Notes: generated by a model from the sequence alone, not told the origin. A DNA stretch of 64,000 nucleotides from Oasisia sp. SBJ-2009 (GCA_964017155.1 OZ024864.1:32619932-32683931); one strand, 5' to 3'. Shown: positions 25,202-37,239, counted from the first letter of the stretch. Program-made: numbers and translations.

Positions 25202-25574
25202 GGGGTCATCCATAATTATCATCATTTTCACAAGGGTACAAACCGTACACTTTTTCTGACCCTCCCCCTTGAAAGTGTACAAATGTAAATGGTGAAAATG
25301 ATGACAGTGTTTCACAGTTGCCCTGTTTCGCAATAATGCGTCATTCTGATGAATCACTAGCATACAAGCAAATCATTCGAGCACTATTTTCTTTTGGTTT
25401 TGGCGGTCTTTACCTCTCCCTTGTGTGAGGATGAGCGAGCGAGCGATAAGTGGGCACATCGTTTTTTTGTCATTATTTTTCAACATTAAGAAAAGCGTAC
25501 GTTCAAGTCATACCCCCTCCCCCCAGCGTACGGTTTGTACGCTTGTGAAAATGATGATAATTATGGATGACCCC
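25202..25574. mobile_element. MITE with TTA target duplication (PIF/Harbinger-like)
   Basis: The left end GGGGTCATCCATAATTATCA and the right end TGATAATTATGGATGACCCC form an inverted repeat of about 50 bases with very few mismatches. TTA flanks both ends (25199-25201 and 25575-25577). A 3-base TTA duplication and GGGG start fit PIF/Harbinger non-autonomous elements. It lies upstream of the first GOLGA7 coding exon. Confidence 0.75.
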
Positions 25575-26123
25575 TTACATACATGTGTAAATTGTGTATA
25601 TGTAACAGTAAATGTGTTTAACCAGACCTGTAGTTAAAGTTGAACACAATCGTCTGGTGTACAGAACACTAACATGTGGATTCCACCAGTTGTGTTCTGA
25701 GGGAGGGTTCAGTATTCAAACAACTTCAGCAAGGCCCTGCCTACTCTGGAGTCTGGCCACAGTTGGAGTCTTACTGTACATTGCAAAATGTTGTCTCTCA
25801 GTCTCTCTCTGTATGTCAGTTTTGCAGAATTTGAGCTAAAATGATGCACTTCCATAGTGGGCCCACTGGGATGGTTCCTAGATTTAGTTTTTCAAAATTC
25901 ATCTGGGTGCTGGAGAACATGATGGGGGTCTCATTATTTTAACAGCTACATGTGGGTATGGCACACAGAGGCATTCTGTTACACCCTGCATACAATATAT
26001 GCATGCCACCTGTTTCTTGGGCACATAACCGCACATTGAACCAACAACACTTTCAAATGTGTTAGCGTGGGTTATGAAATACAGGCTGTATATGATTTAT
26101 CCTTGTGTTTGCTTCAGAAGAAG

Positions 26124-29100
26124 ATGGACCACCTCAATCGAATGACAACTTCCCAGTGTGCAAAGGTCTTCATTCAGCGTGACTATTCAGAAGGGACGAA
26201 AGTGAAGTTCCTCAAAGACTACCCCCCAGAGCTCGAGGGCAAGGTAGGCCACTCGTCTACTTACACACAGGGCTTTATGCAGGATCAAATTATTGCCAGT
26301 CACATGTTTTGGTGGACACGTTGATGTTAACTGTTAAGCTAGTTTATAAACTTTCAAATTGTGCCTGATGACCTGAAATGGGCTACAAACACACATTTGA
26401 CACCATTTACACTCACTTTCAAGGCATAACTAACAATATCTATGGTTTTGGAAGACCTTTTTTTTTGCCCGTCCACAACCCTCCTCCATATTTCTACCCG
26501 TCCATATTCGTTTTTACCCGTCCAAATGACGGGTGGACGGGTCTCTAGATAAAGCTATGCTAAGTTACACACTTGGTGAAGACATCTAGGATTATGTGGA
26601 CAACTCCGACATTCATGTGTCAGTGGTGAAGACATTTAGGACTATGTGGACATGTCTCACTGTCATATGTCAGTGTGCTCCCACTGTTCTCACTGTGTGA
26701 CGAGTAGCGGCTAGAGCTGTAGAGCACGAGACTAAGTCAAGGAAACATGGCTATATTCAGTGGTGGATGTTTGTCTACAACTTTTTTTCATGCATTAGCT
26801 GCATGATGTCTGAATGCTTCCCTAGTATTTGATGTTATTTGATTGAACAGATATGTCAGGGAGTAAGCAACATGTATAGTGCATAGACCTGTTACAACGA
26901 CTGGATACTGCACCATGCAGTAAAGATCTTACCTTTCACAGCAAATATGTAAACTTCAGACTGCTTAGGACTTCAGCTTGTTTGATTGCCCTGAATTTAT
27001 CATCATGCTGCTGCTTGCCTGCTTTAGTTATTGAAATTTGATGCATTGTTTTACATTTCTACTGCTGCATGGTAATACACATTTTAGACTTATTATGCTA
27101 TCAGGTTTGACTGACTTATTTAGCGATCAGTTACAACACTTTCTATTATGATACAACAGCACAACATTTACAAACTAAAACATTTAAATACCAATTTTTT
27201 TATTTATTGAATCCAGCCTAAACATTGACTTTGCTGATTGGTTCAGATTGACCGTTCGACCTTTGACTCGACCATCACCCAGCTGAACACAATGTTCGCG
27301 GAGGCCGAGATGTTGTGTAGCAGCACGTACTGTGAGAACTGTTTTGCCTGTCTCACCGCGTACCTCATCTACCTGTGTATAGACACACACTACGAGAAGG
27401 TGAGAACCATTTACCTCGCTCATGACTGAATTGAGTGTGATGATGACTGAGTTGAGTGTGATGTTGACTGCATTGAGTGTGATGATGACTGAGTTGAGTG
27501 TGATGTTGACTGAGTTGAGTATGATGATGACTGAGTTGAGTGTGATGATGACTGAGTTGAGTGTGATGATGACTGAGTTGAGTGTGATGTTGACTGAGTT
27601 GAGTGTGATGTTGACTGAGTTGAGTGTGATGATGACTGAGTTGAGTGATTGTGACTGAGTTGAGTGTGATGTTGACTGAGTTGAGTGATGTTGACTGTGT
27701 TGAGTGTGATGTTGACTGAGTTGAGTGTGATGATGACTGAGTTGAGTGTGATGTTGACCGAGTTGAGTGTGATGTTGACTGAGTTGAGTGTGATGTTGAC
27801 TGTGTTGAGTGTGATGTTGACTGTGTTGAGTGTGATGTTGACAGAGTTGAGTGTGATGATGACTGAGTTGAGTGATGTTGACTGAGTTGAGTGTGATGTT
27901 GACTGTGTTGAGTGTGATGTTGACTGTGTTGAGTGTGATGTTGACTGAGTTGAGTGATGTTGACTGAGTGTGATGTTGACTGTGTTGAGTGTGATGTTGA
28001 CTGTGTTGAGTATGATGTTGACTGAGTTGAGTGATGTTGACTGAGTTGAGTGATGTTGACTGTGTTGAGTGTGATGTTGACTGAGTTGAGTGATGTTGAC
28101 TGGGTTGAGTGTGATGTTGACTGTGTTGAGTGTGATGTTGACTGTGTTGAGTGTGATGTTGACTGAGTTGAGTGATGTTGACTGTGTTGAGTGTGATGTT
28201 GACTGAGTTGAGTGTGATGATGACTGAGTTGAGTGTGATGTTGACTGAGTTGAGTGTGATGTTGACTGAGTTGAGTGTGATGTTGACCGAGTTGAGTGTG
28301 ATGTTGACTGTGTTGAGTGTGATGCTGACTGAGTTGAGTGTGATGTTGACTGAGGTGGCTGTGATGATGACTGAGGTGGCTGTGATGATGACTGAGGTGG
28401 CTGTGATGATGACTGAGGTGGCTGTGATGCTGACTGAGGTGGCTGTGATGATGACTGAGTTGAGTGTGATGTTGACTGAGGTGGCTGTGATGATGACTGA
28501 GGTGGCTGTGATGATGACTGAGGTGGCTGTGATGCTGACTGAGGTGGCTGTGATGATGACTGAGTTGAGTGTGATGTTGACTGAGGTGGCTGTGATGATG
28601 ACTGAGGTGGCTATGATGATGACTGAGGTGGCTGTGATGATGACTGAGTTGAGTGTGATGCTGACTGAGGTGGCTGTGATGTTGACAGAGTTGAGTGTGA
28701 TGCTGACTGAGGTGGCTGTGATGATGACAGAGCTGAGTGTGATGCTGACTGAGGTGGCTGTGATGTTGACAGAGTTGAGTGTGATGATGACTGAGGTGGC
28801 TGTGATGATGACTGAGTTGAGTGTGATGATGACTGAGGTGGCTGTGATGTTGACTGAGGTGGCTGTGATGTTGACTGAGGTGGCTGTGATGATGACTGAG
28901 GTGGCTGTGATGCTGACTGAGTTGAGTGTGATGCTGACTGAGGTGGCTTTGATGCTGACAGATGCTGAAGAAGATCAACCGGTACATCCAGGATCAGAAT
29001 GATTCTGTGTTTGTGCCTCGTGGCCTCATGTTGGTGGACCCGGCCGAGCGAGGCCTGCGAGTTGTATCCTTTTGTCACACTTGAGGTGCGCAGTGGCACA

Positions 29101-29835
29101 GTGAGTAGAACAGGAGACAGAGTCTAGAGAACTCCTGCCTCAATCATGTGCTGCCGTGTCAAACATTGAATGTGTTAATACTCTTTTTAACATCAGTGTA
29201 ACTTTAAACGTATAAAGAACCTCCTGTTTAGCCCACCGGAGTGTTATTGTAAAAGAACTAAATGTGGTGTTTGAATAGTGCATAAAAAGCAGCTGAAAGG
29301 ATCAAATAAAATCAAACAAATCAAAATACCTTAATTTGTCCCTCATGGGGACATTTTCTTGTGGTGTTCGAGATGAAATAAATCAATCATAAAATGATTA
29401 GTAAATATAGTACAAGAGACTACAGTAAAAAAAAAAGATTAAAAATGGATCAGATAAAAGCAATTATTAGGAAATATCATTTACATATCACTACAAGAGC
29501 ACAGTACTGTCAAAAATGACAGTTTAATAATGTTTTTAGTAGACTTTTTACAGTAAACGTAATGACTGGTACGTGTGTCAAATTCAGTGACAAGCCTAAT
29601 AATATATTAAAATAAAATTTCTTATTTTACAGCTAATAAATTTTAACTCACATCAACGTTTTGACCACCATCAGTTGCCATTACCAATGGTGGTCGAAAG
29701 GTCGATGTGAGTCGAAATTTATTAGAAATGTTCATCAACTTGATGAACATTTTCATGAAAACCTACTAGTGAATTGTGCCTTGACTCGCTGCGTAGGTGG
29801 AGATCTGTGTGTTGTCAAACTCACCCATGCGGTGA
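26124..29835 (+). CDS. GOLGA7: Golgin subfamily A member 7 (Erf4 family, protein acyltransferase accessory subunit), 4 exons
   Basis: GOLGA7 is the metazoan Erf4/Shr5-family partner that stabilises ZDHHC9 (and relatives) for Ras palmitoylation at the Golgi. Coding exons: 26124-26243 (exon from 26118), 27247-27399, 28962-29063 and 29797-29835. All have GT-AG borders and are phase 0, giving 40+51+34+12 = 137 residues, equal to human GOLGA7. Key matches are [56 protein letters not shown] and [11 protein letters not shown]. Cys 72 and 75 correspond to the two palmitoylated cysteines of the human protein. The first three exons are certain. The last ([12 protein letters not shown], stop TGA) is chosen because RGLRV should be followed by an IEI-like motif and the length then fits. 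The start ATG lies 6 bases after a splice acceptor, so an untranslated first exon should exist upstream. Intron 1 holds a MITE and an eroded SINE; intron 2 is a minisatellite. Confidence 0.9.
26272..26560. mobile_element. Possible small hAT-like MITE in GOLGA7 intron 1
   Basis: AGGGCTTTATGCAGGATC at the left and the inverse-like GTCTCTAGATAAAGCTATGC at the right form a weak inverted repeat, with TTACACAC just outside each end. The interior has repeated ACCCGTCCA and GGTGGACGGG. The ends are imprecise. Confidence 0.4.
26700..26938 (+). repeat. Degenerate SINE copy in GOLGA7 intron 1
   Basis: It shares TGAATGCTTCCCTAG, GTTATTTGATTGAACAG and ACTGGATACTGCACCATG with the SINE at 22596-22917, in the same orientation. 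The 5' tRNA-like head is barely recognisable. Confidence 0.6.
27423..28960. repeat. 21-bp minisatellite filling GOLGA7 intron 2
   Basis: About 70 copies of GTTGAGTGTGATGATGACTGA occur; the 3' third is mixed with a second type, GGTGGCTGTGATGATGACTGA. Some units have lost a codon-sized piece. The array runs from 23 bases after the exon 2 donor to the exon 3 acceptor itself. Open frames of up to 540 codons across it (His/Gln/Ser-rich on minus, Met/Thr/Glu/Leu-rich on plus) come from the 21-base period and are not genes. Confidence 0.97.
29086..29200 (+). repeat. Degenerate SINE head in GOLGA7 intron 3
   Basis: GTGCGCAGTGGCACAGTGAG followed by GTGCTGCCGTGTCAAACATT resembles the tRNA-like head and junction of the SINE at 44015. 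The body is not found. Confidence 0.45.
29634..29722. repeat. Imperfect hairpin, Penelope/hammerhead-like
   Basis: ACTCACATCAACGTTTTGACCACC is repeated inverted as GGTGGTCGAAAGGTCGATGTGAGT around a short loop. On the minus strand CTGATGGTGGTCAAAACG is reminiscent of the hammerhead core (CUGAUG...GAAAC) that Penelope-like elements carry at their ends. It lies about 75 bases before the last GOLGA7 exon. The identity is only suggestive. Confidence 0.4.
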
Positions 29836-30552
29836 GGACACCTGGTGACAAACAACATGACTACATCGGCTGTAGTCCCCTCATGTGACAAGGCAGTGCA
29901 TTGGCTTATCACACAAGGACAGAGCTGCTGCATGAAGATCACTTCTGATGCAGGCTTACTGCCTCTTAGGCCAGACTCAGGCTTGTCTTGGTCGACAAAG
30001 AAACTCTAAACAGCGGCAGATATTGCGCCTGGGCGGGTGGTCATAAGATGATGAGTTCCAGTGATCACGAGATATCGTAATAATCACATGGTGCAGAGTT
30101 GTGATCACACGACAGTGATGGTGTTAGCTTTGTAGATGTGTTCCACTCTGAGCCCACTGATTTGGTTTACCTCGGAGCCAACTTACAGAGAAGTGCTTCA
30201 CTGGTGTAAATGTTGATGGTCCAATGACTGGGCTTTGAGTAGTCATTGAGTAGCTGTGTTGAGTGTATCACTGAATGCTTGTAGGATGTTATTTATTATA
30301 TTTTATGTATTCTGCAGACAAGACATGCCAATTAAGGAACACAACAGTTTACTATGTTTTATTATGATGCTATACTTAGCATGTTGTATTTTAGGCACTA
30401 TGGCCAACCGTCTGCTCCTGAGGAGTTCCAGCTATTTTATATGTGAAACTAAATAAACAATGACTGGGTCAATGTATAATGAGTTGTACCATATGTTAGT
30501 ACGAGTTTGTCATTTTATAATGTATTTTTCCTCCAATGTTCACATTTTGTCC

Positions 30553-30872
30553 AGTCGACACAGCCTACCTGGACTTTATAAAAAGGCTTTTGACTCGGCC
30601 CCCCACCACATACTACTAAGGAAGCTGGAGGCATATGGCATCACTGGGCAAGTCCATAAATGGATAGAAAGTGTTCTGTAATACCGAAAACAACGGGTTA
30701 ATGTCAATGGAAAATCGTCATCATGGACTGATGTGAAAAGTGGCATCCCGCAAGGCTGTGTGTTGGGTCCAGTGCTTTTTGTCATCTATATAAACGACCT
30801 GCCTGAAGAGATAGAAAGCGCAACCATGATCTTCGCAGACGACACCAAGATATTCAGGGAAGTCACTAACCA
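30553..30872 (+). pseudogene. Non-LTR reverse transcriptase fragment (RT core)
   Basis: The + strand reads AYLDFIK, a one-base shift near 30583, KAFDSAPHHILLRKLEAYGI, a stop near 30679, RKQRVNVNGK, then SGIPQGCVLGPVLFVIYIND and MIFADDTKIF. These are the RT fingers, the PQG motif and the ADD catalytic box of CR1/Jockey-type elements. It is broken by at least one frameshift and one stop. Both the endonuclease and the 3' end are missing. Confidence 0.85.
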
Positions 30873-31124
30873 CACAGTCACAACGAATGTCGCGTTTACT
30901 TTGATAACACGAACTCCGCGACCGACGAGACGCCACCGTCTGTCACGCCTTCGTCTTGTTAGCCTCGGTTACGCAGGCTCCGTGAGGTGGCAGCACTTAA
31001 AGCCTCTCAACTCTGCCTGGGGAAAGTAACGTTCTGCATTTGTTACCCGCCAGGGCGGCCATACACCAGATTAGGGTAGAAACGCTGATTGGCTCTCAGG
31101 CCAAATATGAATTTAAAATAACTA

Positions 31125-31435
31125 TACTTTTACAAGATAATAATATCCTATGAAAAGTATTCAACATTGAAGTTATATTAATACAAAAATAAGTAAAAAT
31201 TAAAATGTTCTGTTGTTTATAAAATAAGAATTACGGCAGGATTAACCAGTATCCGTGAGGTGGCAGCATTGTTTAGCACCACACGAATAACACACAAATT
31301 AAATAAGGATACCTTTTTATCAAATAATGCTGTATTATAAAAATAATATTCAAAATTAAACTTATATTAACACAAAATAAATAAAAATTTGCAGTTGTTT
31401 GTAAAAGTAGAAATTACGGCAGGATTAACAAACGG
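31125..31435. repeat. Diverged tandem duplication (about 185-bp unit)
   Basis: AATTACGGCAGGATTAAC occurs at about 31229 and again at about 31413, with matching upstream AT-rich sequence (TTATATTAA, ACAAAAATAA). This indicates two old copies of an unit of about 185 bases. There is no coding content. Confidence 0.5.
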
Positions 31436-31904
31436 CGGACCACATTCACAAAGATGTTACCGATCTTTGTTCCATATTTACAAGCTTTGTTATTGTTTGC
31501 GCGTGCGATGGCAAATATTGGAGACTTTTATTATTGTGTTGTACTAACACTAATGTAATGTAATAACTAATGTAATACCGAATAGTGTTACTTGTATTTA
31601 CATAAGTCATAAAAATAAATTAAAATGTTAGGCCTTACGAATAGTATAATAATAATTATTGAAAACAAGCGTAACTTCACTAGAACCATATTTTCTATTT
31701 TATAATAAGACTATATGGTACAGTTAAATGAAAAAAAATACATTGTTTCTTTTTATATAAACTAGTTCAAACATGCTGGATATGATTATAAAATTCATGT
31801 TATTATACGATTTTGATATGTGCATGGTTGCATAATGGTAATGTAAGAGACATTTGGAATGCATTTGAAAATTAGTTTTCAGATAATCTGATAATAAAAT
31901 TATT

Positions 31905-32097
31905 CCCTGGTACGCCTCTTGAACTGGGCACTATTTCGGTTTCTTTAGGAAGAATCCAGCCACGCTGCAATTAATGTGCAAAGACTATTGTCAATAGCCA
32001 GGTACTCACTGATATAGCTGAGTCAAATGGAGCAATGTCGAAAGAGAGACAGAGACAGAGAAGCTTAGCCACTGTAGCACTGTGCTACCATTAGCAC
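31905..32097 (-). repeat. Degenerate SINE copy
   Basis: GAATCCAGCCACGCTGCAAT and CAATAGCCAGGTACTCACTG match the inverted SINE body seen at 62398-62728. The tRNA-like head near 32090 is eroded. Confidence 0.55.
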
Positions 32098-33877
32098 ATG
32101 TTTGCATACAAACATAAAAATGATGGGTAACAAAACATGGCTCCAGTTTTTTGAGATACGATTCCTGGTAAATATTATATCGGAAAATGCTGCATCAAGT
32201 GCATCAATATTGTAATAATACATTCTCATTGATTGCATCTTTTTTCATGAATGTGTTATCATCAAAACACTGGCAATAACATAAAACATACACATATTAT
32301 ATAAATGTACAAAATAGATGTACACAATAATACAAAATGAATTAAATATGGGATTATACCTACGATACCACTGTAACACAACATATTATCATGTACATCA
32401 AAATTAACGATCAAATCCATGTATAACGTTATTCAGTCGAAGGTTTTGATTGGTTAATATAGAACCCCTGTTTAATCAGAATGAATTATTTGCAACATCT
32501 GGCAGAACGTTCTAGAAGGAAAGACTGTTATACAGACCAATGAGAACACTCGTTCAAAAATCGGTTGACATAGCCTAAATGGCTTTTCTAGGGTCGGTTT
32601 TTTTTATATGACACAAACAAAGCGACGTTTTTGAAGATGAAACTGGTCGTTTCTATGCAATTTTGCATTTCTTGAAATAAGGCTAGCTTAGAGTTTGACA
32701 GTTTTTGAACTGGTGGTTGATTTTATCAACGTGAGTTTTGTTTTAACTTAACAACTACCCCGTCGTGATCAATGGACTGTCCCGTGAAAGTCAGAACGCG
32801 TTCGCGTTTGATGACGTATGTACGCTCGCGGTGACGTGTATACGTTTACGTAGTCATCGCGGGAAAGCCGACTCCCTCTCCATGCCGATAAAACGCGGGG
32901 CCTTTGATATATTTGCTTCCTCTGGAAAGCTTTAAATTCCGACGCTGAGAACTACAGAGAAAAAAACAGTGCTTTGTGTTTGTGAATAGAGTAAAATATA
33001 CACCTTGCCCCAATGACTACGTCCATCTATCTGCCATTCTCCGTATCTATTTATATCCCCCCCCCCTCCTCTCCCCACCCTATTTTAGACGCCTGTTGAA
33101 TCTGGAAGATTGTGCATGTCTCGGAGCAAAGGTATGACACTGACGTGTGTGCACAGTGGCGGTGACTGTTTGTGTTGTTCCTATATAGCCTGGCGAATTA
33201 GTTATTCATTGTTCCAAAAAAGTAGAGAATTGTCATAATCGGTACCGTACTTATGAAGAAGTAAGTTGGCTTTGGCATAACACTAATTTCTATAATGAAT
33301 TTGACCACTGCCCGCAGACTTCCTTCTAATGTTTGTCGTCTATCACACATCCTTCACATGCCACTGACAATGGTCCTACTGGCATGTGTTGGGTTTGCAC
33401 GTTGTCCATATACTCTTGTGTGTCCCTCCCCCGGTAGGTATTCGTCCTCCTGGTGTGTCGCCAAAAGAATAACAACAGCCCCCCTCGTCTTTCGATCCGA
33501 CGAGACACCGACAATTATGACACAAGGGCAGCAGTAACATAGCAGTTGCACCACACATAGTGACGGAAGTTGTTCCGTACCAATGCAATTGGTTGATCTT
33601 TGATAACTGCGCGTGCGTAAAAAAACACGACACACCCTGTTGGCATTGGTCATGTCCATTTATCACCGTAAATTGTTTTGGAGGTTTCCGTCCACATTAT
33701 TGCACACGATAATTTCTTCGGCGACGACCACAATTTGTTCCAGCTCTTTCAGGCTCAACAAAGTGACGACAGAATTAGGTGAGATGGGGCGAGACATGAT
33801 CGGATCGTAGCGAAAGATCGGACCCGGTGAACAAATATCAAAGCCTTAGATTTGAGAAAGAGTCTGGATGAAGGCGA

Positions 33878-34490
33878 TGTTACAACCGATAATGTAATAA
33901 TCACCCGTTAATGTAATAACTACCCGATAATGTAATAAAATCAACCGATAATGTAATAACCGCCCGTTAATGTAATAAAATCAACCGATAATGTAATAAA
34001 CTTGCTACCCGATAATGTAATAATTTTCGCCCGTTAATGTAATAAACTCCTCTTGCCTGATAATGTAATAACTTTCGCCCGTTAATGTAATAACGTACAT
34101 ATTTCACGTAGGACTTAGTCGTTTTCGTGGATTTCATGTTGATTTCTTGCACTTAGTCCCTTTTTTCTGTCGCCTATTTCGCAATACTGCCATGTTTACT
34201 AATGGGTAGTAGTAATCTTTTTAGATTAAATCCAATATGTTGATTCCAAACCTGAAGTTAGATTTGTCAGGTAAGGATTTTGAGTTATACATTTTCGCAC
34301 CACGTTAGACATTCTCGCACCATTTACGAATGACGGTTTACTATAATGTTAGGGTATTTAATGCCGCAGGCTTGGTGTTCGCCGGTTCGATGCTAGTTTG
34401 AAAGCTAGGTTAAGAAATGGTTGATTAAAGAATGTTTTATTAAGGTTTTATTACGTAGTTTGTTGACACTTTCGTGTCCACATATTCTCG
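33878..34490 (+). repeat. Left arm of the 5.25-kb TIR element
   Basis: The outer part (33878-34100) holds about ten WTAATGTAATAA units. Then comes a unique part with GGATTTCATGTTGATTTCTT and AGATTAAATCCAATATGTTG, inverted at 38820-38940. The arm ends near ATATTCTCGTATGATG, matching CATCATGCGAGAAT at 38557. Confidence 0.85.
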
Positions 34491-34492
34491 TA

Positions 34493-34557
34493 TGATGTAT
34501 TCTCGATCAAATTATATATGCACACACATAATTGGCCTATTTCGTCTATTTTTCATC

Positions 34558-34611
<54 letters not shown>

Positions 34612-34676
34612 GATGAAAAGTAGACGAAGTAAGCCAAATATATGTGCATATATAATTGGATCGAGAATATATATAT
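34493..34676. repeat. Palindrome of about 184 bp centred on (TA)n
   Basis: TTCGTCTATTTTTCATCTAT on the left returns inverted as ATAGATGAAAAGTAGACGAA after a (TA)n core (about 34560-34608). The inverted match continues outward to TATTCTCGATC and GATCGAGAATA. It sits at the inner edge of the left arm of the TIR element and could extrude a cruciform. Confidence 0.8.
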
Positions 34677-34803
34677 ATATATATATATAATATATGAAAA
34701 ATATATGAAATAGGCCAAATGGCCAAACTGCACAAGAGATCACTTCTATGACCTTTGTCATTTCAATTACCCGAATGTATTTGTCTGTCCGGGTATTTAT
34801 TTA

Positions 34804-34903
<100 letters not shown>

Positions 34904-35184
34904 TTATGTCTTGGTATATGAAAAGAGAAACTAGCAGTGAGGAGAAGAATTCCCATTTTGCGATGAGTAGCCTACTATGGCGTCCGAGTAATACCCTTGT
35001 ACCCACAAGTCCGCGCTTTATGGTAGTCTACCCCAACGTCCGATCTATCTTAACAATGCCGCATATGAGTAGTCTACCATAAAGAGTGGACGTAGAGTAC
35101 GCAGAAAATGTGCGAACGCTTTCGGCACGCCGACGTGATAATGGAAATACACCAAAAAAGACCGCGGGAACGGGAACACGTGGT

Positions 35185-35352
35185 CGTGGTTTTGGGAGGC
35201 GGGAAAACATGAGTATATAAAGATGTTGGTGGACAATACCAGTATTGGCGAGCTACTCCATACCTAAGGTATCTTCACGTCAGCGATGTAGGAATGAGAG
35301 CAAGTTACACGAAAGAAACAAAGAGAAGAACAATTTCCATTCGAAGGTGAGT
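35185..35352 (+). promoter_or_regulatory. Candidate promoter with TATA box and 5' untranslated exon
   Basis: A TATATAAAG box at 35214-35222 follows a GC-richer block. About 125 bases downstream, TTCCATTCGAAGGTGAGTAA contains a strong splice donor (GTGAGT near 35347) and no ATG-led frame precedes it. The block is richer in G and C than its AT-rich surroundings inside the TIR element. It could drive the element's own gene, but no downstream coding exon was recognised. Confidence 0.3.
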
Positions 35353-37239
35353 AAAATGGCGCAACGCGTCTTGCAAATTTGTCGTTCATATTGAATGTTG
35401 ATGTAAATCTTCTATGGAATAGGCAGTTTCTATGTGATTGTCTATGTAGGACTTATCGCCTGTCTGTGAAAAGACCCGTGCTATCGGACGGAATCACTCC
35501 GGAGCTTCGCAAGGATGAGTTATTTCTCTAGTTTGTTTCTCGATTTATACGAACGAAATATCACTTTCTTAGTATTGCTAGCAAACTGATTTCTAACTTG
35601 TCAGTTAAGTCGGAATACTCGTTAGCTTCAAGTACCTGGATAAGTGAACCCGGGGTTGGTTATCACACGGATTGGTTGTCACAAAGCAAGTAGTGCATCT
35701 CCTAGAAAGCGAGAACACTGCAATGATCGTTTAGTAAATATGAATCCCCATTTGTAATTTTTGTTTCCGCAACTGAATATTGAAGCGCTTGCGACGTCTT
35801 TCGTTTTGTGTATGTAGAGTAAAGTATATATATATATGTTATTATAATTTTAGTTGTGCATGACTAAATTGTAATATAGAATACTTACGTTATGATCAGT
35901 ATTTTATAAACCGTTTTGGTTAGATTCATACAATGGGTACCTATCCTATTCATGTCCAAATATGTCGTCCTGAAATGGTCTACGATTCCAACAAACATTT
36001 TGTTGACGTAGCGTGTGAGTAAAATTGATTTATTACGCTTAAAGTGACACTTTTTTTATATAGCGTTTAGTTACTTAATAAAAATTTAGCTTAGCTTATA
36101 ACATTTTGTGACAAACACATCCACATTGTGTGAGACAACCAAACAGGGTGGCGGGTAGACTCACAAAAGAGAACCTTTTTGAATAAAGAAATATACTATT
36201 TTTAACAAGGGTACATCAATATTAATATTCGTACATGAATTATAGATTGCAATTAATCTTAATAACAATAATGCTCAAGGTAACATTTATTATAAAGAAT
36301 AAAATAGGGAAAATTCGAAAAAGTATGACAACTATCCCCTGTCTGCCCTGCTTTATTAGATCATAGCTTTGACATACGTCAGTCAGCAATTTCATTGATC
36401 TTATCTACTGAGTTTTTATAAAAAACATTTCGATGTTTAAATACTTATTTACATGGCACGGCAATATGACCAATACAAATAAAGTTCGCACGCATTGTGA
36501 ACATAGCAAGCAAATTGATTGGTCGTAGGACAGTTGTCTAATTTGAATAATATGACGCTAAAAGGAAACCCTCTCAAATATTACACGATGTATATCCCCT
36601 GAACGATGCAACATGAACTAAAAAATTATGTCTATCAAATCTTTCACCGCTCTATGCTATCGCTTGCTTCGACACAAAAATATCAAACGAACTGATTCGG
36701 AAATAAACAACCAGGTTAAAGGCAATATGTTACTGAAACGCACACGTCTCGTTGAACACAACGAATATATATATATATATATGGTGAATTTATAAATACC
36801 ATATCAAAATATGTGTGCACAGTATCTAGATGCTGTGCATACACAAACTCTATACAATTAGTAACAATATTTAGAGATGGGTTATTCCCAAATAAATTTA
36901 TAATCTAAATATGATGCGGTACATAAACACAATATTGGCTAGAATTGCATATACGTTACTGTGCATTTTTGAATACATATTATACATCACTTAAAAAAGT
37001 GGTAACTAGACCATAATAAACGCTATTATGTGTACGTTTCCATGCGTCTAGGATGTAAAATCTAGCATCCCGAATAGCACTGAATTCGCTGGCCTTCAAT
37101 TCATTGATGTGATAGTAATAACACATGGATAGACATGGAATTCCCACAAATATTAGCTGGACTTTTCAAAAGCCTTTGCTACTTTGGGTTATAGGATATT
37201 ACTAGAAAACATAGTATGGCGTTAGTGGAGTAGTATTAA

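Noticed and set aside
27365..28987. 540-codon His/Gln/Ser-rich minus frame and 276-codon Met/Thr/Glu-rich plus frame
   Set aside because: Both are by-products of the 21-bp array in GOLGA7 intron 2, and their edges run into real exons on the + strand.
33091..33133. Small 43-bp exon (AG before, GTATGA after)
   Set aside because: Only splice-like borders support it; no matching neighbour exon or known protein segment.
33880..34110. CRISPR-like array (alternating repeats of about 15 bp with short spacers)
   Set aside because: Eukaryotic context, spacers are only a few bases and not unique, and the array is mirrored as the end of a TIR element.
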